Assembly: GCA_959608625.1 (NCBI GenBank)
Contig: CAUHQV010000026.1
Coordinates: 1 to 34,074 of the forward strand
Length of the DNA stretch: 34,074 bases
Direction: 5' to 3'
DNA from: an uncultured Flavobacteriales bacterium
GTDB taxonomy: Bacteria > Bacteroidota > Bacteroidia > Flavobacteriales > UBA1820
Of this stretch, positions 15,879-26,002 are shown in pieces. The translations under genes and the position numbers were made by a program. The number at the start of each line of letters is the position of its first letter. The stretch's first letter is position 1. Below the pieces are notes generated by a model that was not told where the DNA came from, ran no database searches, and saw only the letters and a program-made list of their open reading frames with translations.

Positions 15879-16379
15879 ATGAAAAAACTAAAAGGGAACG
15901 GGATCAAAATCCTGAAAACAATCCATTTGTTATTTGCCTTTATGTGGATCGGCGGGGCGTTGTCCATGACCTTGCTGCTGCTGACCACCGCCCCGCAGGA
16001 AAGCTACGAGATGTACATGCGCTCGCTGTCCCTGATGTTGGTGGACGACTGGCTGATCATTCCCGGGGCAATGGGATGTCTCTTTACTGGCCTGGTCTAC
16101 GGCATCTGGACTCACTGGGGATTTTTCAAACACCGGTGGCTCTCCGTGAAATGGGTGCTTACCGTGGCGATGATCCTTTTGGGAACGTTCCTGATGGGCC
16201 CTTGGGTGGACGGGAATGTCTATCCGGCACAGGATATTCCCGATTATGCGCCGGACAATACCGTATTCTTCCATAACGTATCGCAGACCATCCTGTGGGG
16301 TTCCATCCAATTGGCGCTTCTGCTGGGAGTGGTCGTTATTTCTGTGTTCAAACCCTGGAAAACAACAAAAAAATTATGA
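15879..16379 (+). CDS. Small integral membrane protein, DUF2269-like
   Basis: A 166-residue inner-membrane protein with four hydrophobic segments: about 11-35 (TIHLLFAFMWIGGALSMTLLLL), 56-78, 87-107 and 133-155. The histidine in the first helix and the WIGGA phrase resemble DUF2269 and related four-helix proteins that may bind haem or act in redox processes; the match is by pattern only. The open frame starts earlier, but the promoter box at 15853-15860 places translation at the ATG at 15879. The stop overlaps the next ATG in ATGA, so the two products are likely made together. Confidence 0.72.
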   Translation: MKKLKGNGIKILKTIHLLFAFMWIGGALSMTLLLLTTAPQESYEMYMRSLSLMLVDDWLIIPGAMGCLFTGLVYGIWTHWGFFKHRWLSVKWVLTVAMILLGTFLMGPWVDGNVYPAQDIPDYAPDNTVFFHNVSQTILWGSIQLALLLGVVVISVFKPWKTTKKL

Positions 16380-16900
16380 AAACGAAGATCAGAAAAGAAT
16401 CGCTGCTCCACTCGGACGGTACGGCCTACGATTATGTGGATAGTTTTGACTATGTGATCGCCGACCCGGAAGATAAGGTCGGTATCCTCGACGTAGCGGA
16501 AGCCTTCAAAAAACCGGGACCGAAATGGGTCGACCGGTTGTTTGTCCTGCGGAACCGGATCGTATCGGTATTCGGGCTGAAAACGCCCGCTACGATCGAA
16601 AAGAAAGACGACGATGAAAATAAATGGGAACCGGGCTCCCAATCCGGAATGTTCAAGATATTCGGCCGCACGGACCGGGAAATGCTCCTGGGGGAGGACG
16701 ACAAGCACCTGGACGCGAGGATATCCCTGTTTTTGGAACAAAGCGGCCCGGGTGAAAAAAGGATAACGGTCACCACCGCCGTCAAACTCAACAACCGACT
16801 GGGAAGATGTTACTTTTTCGTGATCAAACCATTCCACCGCACAATAGTCCCGGCTATGATGAAGCAAAATTTCAAACAGTTAGCTTCCAACCCCGGATAG
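16376..16900 (+). CDS. DUF2867-domain protein
   Basis: A 174-residue soluble protein. Its pattern matches DUF2867: an N-terminal DYVDSFDYVI segment, then WVDRLFVLRNRIVSVFGL, then IFGRTDREMLLGEDDKHLDARISLFL, and near the end the strand FFVIKPFHRTIVPAMM. Such domains occur alone in Bacteroidota and fused to NAD-binding folds elsewhere; no activity is known. The ATG at 16376 overlaps the stop of the membrane protein gene by four bases, implying coupled translation and perhaps a physical partnership. Confidence 0.8.
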   Translation: MKTKIRKESLLHSDGTAYDYVDSFDYVIADPEDKVGILDVAEAFKKPGPKWVDRLFVLRNRIVSVFGLKTPATIEKKDDDENKWEPGSQSGMFKIFGRTDREMLLGEDDKHLDARISLFLEQSGPGEKRITVTTAVKLNNRLGRCYFFVIKPFHRTIVPAMMKQNFKQLASNPG

Positions 16901-16940
16901 CCGCCCTCCCCTTTTTCCGGAAGGAAGGAGCCCCAACCAA

Positions 16941-16975
16941 AAATCCCCCTCGCAAAACGAATACGAAGGGGATTT
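16941..16975. terminator. Terminator between convergent DUF2867 and glnS genes
   Basis: AAATCCCC (16941-16948) pairs with GGGGATTT (16968-16975), extended by TCG/CGA past one mismatch, around an 11-base loop. The minus strand continues into a short T-run, so it best serves glnS. Confidence 0.6.
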
Positions 16976-17015
16976 GCCGTTTGTTACGGCTCTATCAGAT
17001 ATTATTTATCTATCG

Positions 17016-18743
<1,728 letters not shown>

Positions 18744-18771
18744 TTTCGTTCAAATGATTATTGATAGGTTG

Positions 18772-18804
18772 CGAAATTACGTATTTTACCGCAATTTTTT
18801 CAAA
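18772..18804 (-). promoter_or_regulatory. Candidate glnS promoter
   Basis: On the minus strand TTTG (18801-18804), a 21-base spacer, then TAATTTCG (18772-18779). The -7 box deviates at one position from TAnnTTTG. It lies 28 bases before the glnS ATG. Confidence 0.45.
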
Positions 18805-18823
18805 ACGGACGTCCAAAAAAAAT

Positions 18824-18831
18824 TATCTTTG
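18824..18831 (+). promoter_or_regulatory. -7 box of the S46 peptidase gene
   Basis: TATCTTTG matches TAnnTTTG exactly and lies 29 bases before the ATG at 18861. Confidence 0.6.
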
Positions 18832-18860
18832 CTTTTTAACTCATATAAACAAGCCAGTAT

Positions 18861-21011
18861 ATGCTACGCAAGATCGTTCTTTCGGCCTTAGTTGCCCTCT
18901 TTTTCTCGCCGGCCGCCTTTGCGGCGGAAGGCATGTGGATCCCTTTGTTCCTCAAAAAACTCAACGAATCACAGATGCAGTCCCTCGGGATGAAAATATC
19001 GGCCGAGGATATTTACAGCCTCAACCGCAGCAGCATCAAGGACGCCGTCGTACTTTTCGGCGGAGGTTGTACGGGCGAAGTGGTCTCTCCCCAAGGGCTG
19101 CTGCTGACTAACCATCATTGCGGGTACTCGGTCATCGCCTCCCATTCTACCCTGGACAACAATATCCTGGAGGATGGATTCTTTGCCAAAGACAAGTCGG
19201 AGGACCTGGTAAACCCCTCGCTTTCGGTCACTTTTATCAAACGGATCGAAGAAGTGACGGACGAGGTACTCAAAGGGGTAAAAGAATCGATGAGTCCGGC
19301 CGAAAAGCAAAAGAAAATAAAGGAAAACATCGAAAAGGTCAAAAAGGACGCCAAAATCGAAAAATGGCAGAACGTAGAACTCAAGCCCTTTTTCAAAGAC
19401 AACCGCTACTTCCTTTTCGTGCGGGAGACGTTCAACGACGTACGCTTGGTAGGCTGCCCGCCGGCCTCGGTCGGAAAATTCGGCTCCGAGACGGACAACT
19501 GGGTATGGCCCCGCCATACGGGCGATTTTTCGGTGTTCCGTATCTATGCCGACAAGGACAATCGGCCGGCCGACCCTTCGGCGGATAACGTCCCCTATCG
19601 GCCGGACTACTTCCTTCCCGTTTCGCTCGGCGGCATTTCCGAAGACGATTTCACCCTCGTATTCGGCTTCCCGGGGCGCACGGACGAATACCTGCCCGGT
19701 ATCGCCCTGGAACAGACGGCCAACCACCGCAACCCGGTGAAAGTCGGCCTGCGGGATATTGCGCTGAAATCCTGGAACCGGGAAATGGCTGCCAACGACA
19801 CAATAAAACTCCTGCTGGCCAACCGCTACGTTTCGGCAGCCAACGCCTGGAAGAAATGGCAGGGCGAATCCCAAGGCCTGAACCGCACCCGCGCCACCGA
19901 CAAAAAAGATGCTTACGAGACCGCATTCCGGGATTCGCTGGCCAAATACCCTGAACTGGAGAAAATTTACGGGCATCTTTTGCCCGACCTCTATAAAGCC
20001 TACGAAGAGCTGCTGCCTTATGGTGTGGCCTACGATGCTACCTCGGAATACAATTACCTGAACGACGCCTGCGCACTGATGGGTACCCTTTCGCGTTACC
20101 TGACTTTTGTAAGGCAGGGTAACGCGACCCCGGAGCGCACGGACAGCCTGAAAAAACGGGCGTTGACCTTTGCCGCTCCCCGCACGATCGCTATCGACCG
20201 GAAAATATTCCCCCTGCTTACCCTTTTCTATTGCGGCGCCATGCCCGGACAATTCCTTCCGGCAGCCGTAAAAGACCGGATGCAGCGCTATGAAGGCGAT
20301 TTTGAGGCATTGGGAGCCAAATTATACGCCTCTCCACTGTTTTCAGCGCAGGGATTGGACCGGGTGTTCGAGATGAAGGATGCCGGGAAATTGTCCGACT
20401 ACCTGAACGGGGACGATGCCTACCGATTCTTCCGGTCCATTATCGAAACGTATAATAAAGAAGTCGCTCCCCGCTATGGCGAACTGAACACCGAGATCGC
20501 CGGCCTGATGAAGGATTATATGAGAGCACAGATGGAAGTGTTCCCGGATAAAGCCTTCTTCCCCGATGCCAATATGACTCTCCGCGCCTCCTACGGGCAG
20601 GTGAAAGGCATGCAGGCGCGCGACGGGCTGGCCTATCTGCCGCAGACGTTCCTCGAGGGCGTGATGGAGAAATACGTACCGGGCGACCGGGAATTCGACG
20701 TGCCGGAAAAACTGATAGAACTGTACAGGAACAAGGATTACGGCCGCTATGGACAGGACGGACGCATGCCGGTATGTTTTATCGCGACCAACCACACCTC
20801 GGGCGGAAACTCCGGCTCGCCGGTACTGAACGCCAACGGAGAGTTGATCGGGTTGAACTTCGACCGCCTGTGGGAAGGCACGATGAGCGATTTGAGCTAC
20901 GACGCTTCCATCTGCCGGAACATTATGGTGGATATCCGCTATGTGCTGTTCCTGATGGACAAACTGGGCGGTGCCGGTTACCTGGTGGATGAAATGACCG
21001 TCCGGGAATAA
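18861..21011 (+). CDS. S46-family dipeptidyl peptidase, DPP11-like (acidic P1)
   Basis: A 716-residue periplasmic serine peptidase that removes dipeptides from the N-terminus of peptides. A signal peptide ends near FAAEG (22). The triad is visible: His in LTNHHCGYS (residue 85 or 86), Asp222 in TGDFSVFRIYADKD, and Ser651 in TSGGNSGSP. Between them lies the helical domain of the family (about 280-570). In the Porphyromonas enzymes, the residue 18 after the catalytic Ser decides specificity: Gly in DPP7, Arg in DPP11. Here it is Arg669 (NFDRLWEG), which predicts cleavage after Asp or Glu. The gene is monocistronic: its own promoter box, and a strong terminator after it. It would feed acidic dipeptides to an amino-acid-fermenting cell. 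Confidence 0.93.
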   Translation: MLRKIVLSALVALFFSPAAFAAEGMWIPLFLKKLNESQMQSLGMKISAEDIYSLNRSSIKDAVVLFGGGCTGEVVSPQGLLLTNHHCGYSVIASHSTLDNNILEDGFFAKDKSEDLVNPSLSVTFIKRIEEVTDEVLKGVKESMSPAEKQKKIKENIEKVKKDAKIEKWQNVELKPFFKDNRYFLFVRETFNDVRLVGCPPASVGKFGSETDNWVWPRHTGDFSVFRIYADKDNRPADPSADNVPYRPDYFLPVSLGGISEDDFTLVFGFPGRTDEYLPGIALEQTANHRNPVKVGLRDIALKSWNREMAANDTIKLLLANRYVSAANAWKKWQGESQGLNRTRATDKKDAYETAFRDSLAKYPELEKIYGHLLPDLYKAYEELLPYGVAYDATSEYNYLNDACALMGTLSRYLTFVRQGNATPERTDSLKKRALTFAAPRTIAIDRKIFPLLTLFYCGAMPGQFLPAAVKDRMQRYEGDFEALGAKLYASPLFSAQGLDRVFEMKDAGKLSDYLNGDDAYRFFRSIIETYNKEVAPRYGELNTEIAGLMKDYMRAQMEVFPDKAFFPDANMTLRASYGQVKGMQARDGLAYLPQTFLEGVMEKYVPGDREFDVPEKLIELYRNKDYGRYGQDGRMPVCFIATNHTSGGNSGSPVLNANGELIGLNFDRLWEGTMSDLSYDASICRNIMVDIRYVLFLMDKLGGAGYLVDEMTVRE

Positions 21012-21025
21012 AGGAAATAATAGCT

Positions 21026-21075
21026 TATCCCAATAAAAAAGGCCCTGAAAATTCAGGGCCTTTTTTATTGGGATA
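21026..21075. terminator. Very long perfect bidirectional terminator hairpin
   Basis: Two 24-base arms (21026-21049 and 21052-21075) are perfectly complementary around a 2-base centre. The core is GGCCCTGAA/TTCAGGGCC, flanked on each side by A6/T6, then TATCCCAAT/ATTGGGATA. It lies between the convergent S46 and tpiA genes and can serve both. Confidence 0.93.
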
Positions 21076-21086
21076 TTTGAATGTGA

Positions 21087-21848
21087 TCAGCCGCGGGCGG
21101 CGATGATCACCTTGAATTCGTCCGCTTTCAGGGAAGCGCCGCCTATCAGGCCGCCGTCCACGTCGGGCTGGGCGAATAGGGAGGCCGCGTTCTTGGCATT
21201 GCAGGAACCGCCGTAAAGGATGGATACGTCCTCGGCTACCTGTTTGCCGTATTTGTTCTCCACTACCTTGCGGATATGGGCGTGCATTTCCTCGGCCTGC
21301 TCCGGAGTGGCGGTAAGGCCCGTTCCGATGGCCCATACGGGTTCGTATGCCAGGACGATGCTGTTCCATGCCGATTCCGGAAGGTGGAACAGGGCTTTTT
21401 CGATCTGCTCTTCCACCACCTTGAAATGCTCCCCGGCTTCGCGCTGGGCCAACACTTCGCCGATGCAGAAGATCACTTCCATATTTTCGGCCAGGGCGGC
21501 ATCTACTTTTTCAGCCAGGAATTCGTCCGTCTCGCCGAAATACTGGCGGCGTTCGGAATGGCCGAGGATCACCTTGGACGCTCCGGCCGATTTGGCGATA
21601 GGAGCCGATACTTCGCCCGTGTAGGCGCCGCTGGGTTTCGGGTAGATATTCTGGGCGGCTACGGCCACGACCGTGCCTTTGAGTTCCTGTGCGACAGGAT
21701 ATATGTTGGTGAACACCGGGGCTACCACTACTTCTACCCCGCACATGTGCCAATCTGCGATGGAGGCTTTTATTTCCTTGGCCAGCTCGATGCTCTCCTG
21801 GAGATTCTTGTTCATCTTCCAGTTTCCTGCTACAATTTTTCTTCTCAT
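21087..21848 (-). CDS. tpiA: Triosephosphate isomerase
   Basis: A 253-residue TIM-barrel enzyme that interconverts dihydroxyacetone phosphate and glyceraldehyde 3-phosphate. All key motifs are present: GNWKMN with the catalytic Lys near the N-terminus, GHSERR with the electrophilic His, AYEPVWAIGTG with the catalytic Glu and flexible loop 6 after it, and the phosphate-binding YGGSCNAKNA and GGASL near the end. The length is normal. It is the last gene of the DUF1599-DoxX-permease group, 44 bases after the permease stop, and ends at the 24-base hairpin terminator. Confidence 0.97.
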   Translation of the reverse strand: MRRKIVAGNWKMNKNLQESIELAKEIKASIADWHMCGVEVVVAPVFTNIYPVAQELKGTVVAVAAQNIYPKPSGAYTGEVSAPIAKSAGASKVILGHSERRQYFGETDEFLAEKVDAALAENMEVIFCIGEVLAQREAGEHFKVVEEQIEKALFHLPESAWNSIVLAYEPVWAIGTGLTATPEQAEEMHAHIRKVVENKYGKQVAEDVSILYGGSCNAKNAASLFAQPDVDGGLIGGASLKADEFKVIIAARG

Positions 21849-21892
21849 TTTTCTATCGTTTTATGGTTATTTTTCCAGGTGATTCGGCTTCG

Positions 21893-22963
21893 TCAGGCGC
21901 GGATACGCGGATCGAGCCACGAATAAATGATATCCACGAATATATTTATCACGATGAATATGCTGGCGATCACCAATACCGAACCCATCACCACCGGCAG
22001 ATCCATCGAGTTCAGCGCATCCACGATCGCCTTACCCAAGCCGTTCCAGGCAAAGATATATTCGATGAACACCGCCCCGGCCAACATACCGGCAAACCAA
22101 CCCGAGGCGGCGGTTATTACCGGGTTCAGGGCGTTTTTCAGGGCATGTTTTAAAATTACGGCATAGGTACTCAAACCTTTTGCCCGGGCCGTACGGATAT
22201 AGTCCTGGCTCATCACGTCCAGCAGCGAACCGCGCATAAGTTGTATCACTACCGCCAGCGGGCGCATTCCCAGGGTGAGCGCCGGCAGAATGATAGCCGC
22301 CAAGGTCAGGTATTCCCCCCGGCCTAAATTATCGATCGAATAAAGGTTCCCCGTCATCGACAGCCCGGTATAATCGTGCAGCAGAAATCCGAATATCCAC
22401 GCTACGATAATAGCCGCAAAGAACGACGGAAGGCTCATCCCGATACTTCCGAACACCGAAACGGCCCGGTCGAACCACGAATCGCGCCACAGAGCCGCCA
22501 GAATACCCATGAAGATACCCAGCAGCATGGCCAAAGCCATCGCTACGATGGCCAGCACGACCGTATTGGGAAGGGTCTGCCCAATCACACTGCTTACGTT
22601 CAGTCCATCTCTTTGGTAGGACTGCCGCAGGTAAGGGAATTTCAGGATAAGGCTGTATTTACCCAGCGGGAGCAGTTTTACATAGGAATATTTATCGCCC
22701 GGATAGGTGTAATTGCCGGGGGTATTGCTGTTGATGGATATCGGCGAAAGATCGTTTATATAGTACAAGTACTGAAGGGGAAGCGGCTTGTCGAACCCGT
22801 ATTTTGCCCGGATCGCCTTGAGCTGCGCTTCATCTTCCCTCTGGTCCAGCATCATACGGGCCGGATCGGAAGGGATGGCCTGGAAAAGGATGAAAACGAT
22901 GGTCGCCAGTCCCCAAAGTGTGGCCAGGGCCTGCAATATTTTCTTGAGTGCGAGTCTGAACAT
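21893..22963 (-). CDS. Orphan OppB/DppB-type ABC permease
   Basis: A 356-residue inner-membrane permease of the peptide/nickel importer class. The N-terminus (LATIVFILFQAIPSDPA, then KYGFDKPLPLQY) is typical of OppB. About six membrane helices follow. The coupling region is present: ILPALTLGMRPLAVVIQLMRGSLLDVMSQDYIRTARAKGLS, broken here only for description, and it carries the EAA-type loop in which the ATPase would dock. A large insert with N-S-P-rich sequence sits between helices 1 and 2. No OppC permease, binding protein or OppD/F ATPase is present, so partners must be elsewhere. It begins 14 bases after doxX and precedes tpiA by 44 bases. Confidence 0.9.
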   Translation of the reverse strand: MFRLALKKILQALATLWGLATIVFILFQAIPSDPARMMLDQREDEAQLKAIRAKYGFDKPLPLQYLYYINDLSPISINSNTPGNYTYPGDKYSYVKLLPLGKYSLILKFPYLRQSYQRDGLNVSSVIGQTLPNTVVLAIVAMALAMLLGIFMGILAALWRDSWFDRAVSVFGSIGMSLPSFFAAIIVAWIFGFLLHDYTGLSMTGNLYSIDNLGRGEYLTLAAIILPALTLGMRPLAVVIQLMRGSLLDVMSQDYIRTARAKGLSTYAVILKHALKNALNPVITAASGWFAGMLAGAVFIEYIFAWNGLGKAIVDALNSMDLPVVMGSVLVIASIFIVINIFVDIIYSWLDPRIRA

Positions 22964-22977
22964 TTGTCGTCTTTACA

Positions 22978-24090
22978 TCAATCGTGGAGGTCGTAACAAC
23001 TCCGTTTGGAAACAATGACCCCGTTTTTGAGCTCTACCACACCGGGATTGGCCCGCATGATGGTCTTAAGCGTGACGGGATCGGTAAAGCATACCGGCAT
23101 TTCGATGCCGAATTCCCCGGTATAGATCTTATTGTCGGTATTGGACAACAGATAGGCAGGGGTGCCTTCCCGGGCCACGTAAGCGTTGACCTCTTTCCAA
23201 TTTTCGGTTTTGGTTTCCGCCATATCGAAACAAGTGACCAGCAGCACATGCTCCATCGCCAGCAGGGAATCGGTAATGTCCTGCCCATCGGGAGCCATGA
23301 CCGAAAATCCGGTGATCTCCGGCAGTTTCCCGCTTACAAGGCGGGTATTGCGCGATACAAACTGAGCATCGGGGATATTCCAGGGTTCTTCTTCGTCCGT
23401 GAATTTCTTTTTCTTTCCAGCTACCTGGTAAGTCCATACATGTTCGAAAACCGGCGCATTATCACCCGTAGGCAATTCCATGGATTTTTTGATGTCTACG
23501 CCTACCTTGTACGGACGGAAATCGATGACGGGCTCGTAGCGGAGCACATAATAAATGACCGCCAGAGAAAAGGCAAATATCAATGCGATCACGCTCATCG
23601 ACTTGCGGAAGCCCACACTCGGCTTGATAAATCGCTGCCACATGATCAGTACGATCACGGCTGCCAGTATCACGATATTTTTCGAGAAAGAGACCCACGG
23701 GGAAAGTTTGATCGCCTCGCCGAAACAGCCGCAGTCGGATACGTTGCCGGTAACTGCCGAATAGAATGTGAGGAATGTAAAACCGGCATTGAGTGCCAGA
23801 AGTGTCCAAAGGGCGAACGTTTTGAAGCGCCCCATCAGCAGGATAGCTCCCAGGATGATCTCAAGGGTTATCAACATTCCGGCCAGATCCACCACGAAAG
23901 AAGGGGATACGGAAATGTCGAAAATACCGGCAGAGAAATATTCTTCTATTTTAAAAACGAGACCGAGAGGGTCGTTGAGCTTTATAAGGCCTGAAAACAC
24001 GAACAACAGCCCCAGCACTACCCGGATAACCGTCGTGGCGGTCTTTTTCCGACCGCGGATCATGCCTGCGTCCTTATTATTGCCACTCAT
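22978..24090 (-). CDS. DoxX/MauE-type membrane protein with CGCFG motif
   Basis: A 370-residue inner-membrane protein. The first about 170 residues form the four- or five-helix DoxX/MauE domain: VIRVVLGLLFVFSGLIKLNDP opens it, and the redox-type motif SDCGCFGEAI lies between helices 3 and 4. One more membrane helix follows. The C-terminal about 180 residues are soluble and look like a thioredoxin-like fold without CxxC, with an isolated Cys in VLLVTCFD and another near the end (KRSCYDLHD). Such proteins may pass reducing equivalents to periplasmic partners; this is inference. The ATG at 24090 overlaps the DUF1599 stop by 14 bases. Confidence 0.82.
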   Translation of the reverse strand: MSGNNKDAGMIRGRKKTATTVIRVVLGLLFVFSGLIKLNDPLGLVFKIEEYFSAGIFDISVSPSFVVDLAGMLITLEIILGAILLMGRFKTFALWTLLALNAGFTFLTFYSAVTGNVSDCGCFGEAIKLSPWVSFSKNIVILAAVIVLIMWQRFIKPSVGFRKSMSVIALIFAFSLAVIYYVLRYEPVIDFRPYKVGVDIKKSMELPTGDNAPVFEHVWTYQVAGKKKKFTDEEEPWNIPDAQFVSRNTRLVSGKLPEITGFSVMAPDGQDITDSLLAMEHVLLVTCFDMAETKTENWKEVNAYVAREGTPAYLLSNTDNKIYTGEFGIEMPVCFTDPVTLKTIMRANPGVVELKNGVIVSKRSCYDLHD

Positions 24091-24652
24091 CGTTTTCCAT
24101 CAATTTTATAAGCGCGAATACCGAGTAGTTGAGCATGTCGTAATAATTGGCATCGATGCCCTCGGACACTTTTGTCAGGCCACCATTGTCCTCTATCTGT
24201 TTTACGCGCAGGATCTTTTGCAGGATGATATCGCACAGCGACGAGATGCGCATCGAACGCCAAGCCTCGCCGTAGTCGTGGTTCTTACGCTCCATTAAAA
24301 TTTTGGCCTCGGCGGCGAACTTAAGGTAAAGGGCGTCCACCTCCGCATGGGACATATCCGGTCGTTCGGCCACCCCCTTCTCTATCTGGATCAGGGCGAC
24401 GATACAGTAGTTCACGATCGCTATGAACCCTTCTGCCTCCCCTTCGTCCACCATCCGGATGCCGGATTGCTGCAGGGAGCGTATCCGTTGGGCCTTGATG
24501 AATATCTGGTCGGTCAATGACGGCAAACGCAGAATGCGCCATGCCGGACCGTAGTCGGCCAGTTTTTTGGAAAAAAGGCTGTGACACCGCTCTATCACCG
24601 CGTCGAACTGCGACGAGGTGTCCGGAGCCTGGTTTGCCGCGGATGCGCTCAT
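24077..24652 (-). CDS. DUF1599 protein with two tandem domains
   Basis: A 191-residue cytoplasmic protein made of two copies of the DUF1599 unit (also named nucleotide modification associated domain 1). Repeat one has KKLADYGPAWRI (YGPAWR 34-39) and repeat two has RKNHDYGEAWRS (YGEAWR 127-132). Each is followed by a D-I-F/L-KAQRI/KILRV helix and an N-Y helix that ends the unit (VNYCIVALI, LNYSVFALI). The biochemical activity is unknown; the domain name comes from its association with phage nucleotide-modification genes. It is first in the unit leading to doxX, the permease and tpiA, and has a -7 box at 24684-24691. In Bacteroides I recall DUF1599, DoxX and tpiA as neighbours. Confidence 0.88.
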   Translation of the reverse strand: MSASAANQAPDTSSQFDAVIERCHSLFSKKLADYGPAWRILRLPSLTDQIFIKAQRIRSLQQSGIRMVDEGEAEGFIAIVNYCIVALIQIEKGVAERPDMSHAEVDALYLKFAAEAKILMERKNHDYGEAWRSMRISSLCDIILQKILRVKQIEDNGGLTKVSEGIDANYYDMLNYSVFALIKLMENDEWQ

Positions 24653-24683
24653 AGACGATCTATATCCCTTTTGTTTTGATTTT

Positions 24684-24691
24684 CAAAGGTA
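24684..24691 (-). promoter_or_regulatory. -7 box of the DUF1599-tpiA unit
   Basis: Minus-strand TACCTTTG matches TAnnTTTG exactly, 31 bases before the ATG at 24652. Confidence 0.6.
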
Positions 24692-24734
24692 GTGATTTTT
24701 GCCGTCCCCGGCAATCCGTCCGGAGTAAAACAAT

Positions 24735-24759
24735 AAAAAATCCGGTAAAATACCGAATT
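24735..24759 (-). terminator. Terminator after the broken retropepsin/PDZ gene
   Basis: AATCCGGTA (24739-24747) pairs with TACCGAATT (24751-24759) with one mismatch and a 3-base loop. On the minus strand a run of six T follows. It separates this gene from the DUF1599 unit. Confidence 0.65.
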
Positions 24760-24770
24760 TTCACATTTTT

Positions 24771-25919
24771 TTAGTTTATGACGATCTCCAGGATCTTCCC
24801 GTCCCTCTCGACTTTAGGCAAACAGATTGCCGGTCTGACAAATACGCGCCGATTTGCCCCGAAATGACCTTTACCGGGTCTAATCCGATCGCACCACCCT
24901 CTATTTCGACCACTTTGTCCTTTATCTTTACCCCTGCTCTTTCAGCCTTTCCGCCGATTTCAACAAACGTAACCAAAGGATCTCCTCCTAACTGGTCTAT
25001 ATCCAGGTCCAGATCCTTCCGGAGCTGAATATAAAGGTCTTCCGTTCTCTGATAGGACAGGATAAGATTGAACCGGCTCATGAATTTGCCCCCTATCAGG
25101 ATTCTGTTCACCAAGGGTACTAGCAAAGCGTACTATGGGCTATTGTCTGATAGCTACATCATGGAAAACATATGTCGTATCCGTTTGCTCCGCCGAGCGG
25201 GCATTCAGGTATTTTTTTGGGGTGATCCTGAATTGCAGCAAATGAAAAATGGCTTCATCGATGCTTATTTCCCCTTGATAACCCAAATCGAAGTCAAAAT
25301 TCCCCGCATAGAGGGTATCCGGAAAGTCGAGCGATACATAGGTTCTTCTAAGCCCATTTTCAATTTCGCGGAATCCCTGCGCCTCCGCTTTGAGCAGGCT
25401 ATATCTTTGTAACGAAAATAAAGTGGTCTTTCCCTTGTCCAGCGAAAACTTCCAGATGAAGAACTTTAAAACATCTTTTCCTACTATCTCCCTGTACCGT
25501 TTGCCGCCGGTATGCCTTTGAATAACGGAGCGGGAAGCATCTGCCCCCCGATCGTAATGCTATCCAGTTCGTATAAAGGCCGCTTTTCCTGTTGTCCATA
25601 CGAGTTTCTCACCGGAATCGGGTACGTCCCCCAATGCCGCGCATCTAATTGGCGCAGCACTTCCACCCAGGCCATACTGGTCGCTTTCGTGTCCAGGATA
25701 AATGCCTTTTCCTGCCCGTTTATCTTTCCAGCCACCAAGAAATAACCGTTCGGATCCCTCTGCAATGGGAACTCGACCCTGAAGCTATCCGGCAGGTTAT
25801 CCCCTACCGTATTTTGCCGGACACCGAGCTTGTAAGTCCAGTACACCCCATACCAAAATAAGCGGCCGCGGCCAAAAACAGGATCGAAACGGATAAGAAC
25901 AGTATTTTTTTATTTTCAC
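24771..25919 (-). pseudogene. Broken retropepsin-like aspartyl protease with C-terminal PDZ domain
   Basis: Read in pieces on the minus strand this is one exported or membrane-anchored protein: a hydrophobic N-terminus (KKILFLSVSILFLAAAAYF), a retropepsin-like domain with ILDTKATSM (Asp kept, the usual Gly after Thr replaced by Lys), VGKDVLKFFIWKFSLDKGK, a second lobe with GGKFMSRFNLILSY, and a PDZ domain ending VCLKVERDGKILEIVIN before TAA at 24771-24773. The pieces lie in different frames. Breaks fall at the A7 run 25905-25911, the A4 run 25855-25858, at 25501-25512, twice at about 25125-25165 (with stops in the other frames), and at 24813-24815. Each is explained by loss of one base. The start would be the GTG at 25919. 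It is followed by a terminator. Confidence 0.85.
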
Positions 25920-25945
25920 GGCCGGAAGCTCGATAATAGTGATTT

Positions 25946-25979
25946 AAAAAAGCGCGCAGAAACTTCTGCGCGCTTTTTT
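25946..25979. terminator. Intrinsic terminator, perfect hairpin
   Basis: AAAAAAGCGCGCAGAA and its exact complement form a 16-base stem with a 2-base centre. T-runs lie on both strands. It follows the small membrane protein gene (minus strand) and precedes the broken protease gene. Confidence 0.92.
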
Positions 25980-26002
25980 GGGGGAGGGTTCATTGGGGGA
26001 AA

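Noticed and set aside
25068..25412. Plus-strand open frame of 114 codons inside the broken protease gene
   Set aside because: The minus strand carries recognisable retropepsin and PDZ sequence in pieces; the plus frame has no family match.
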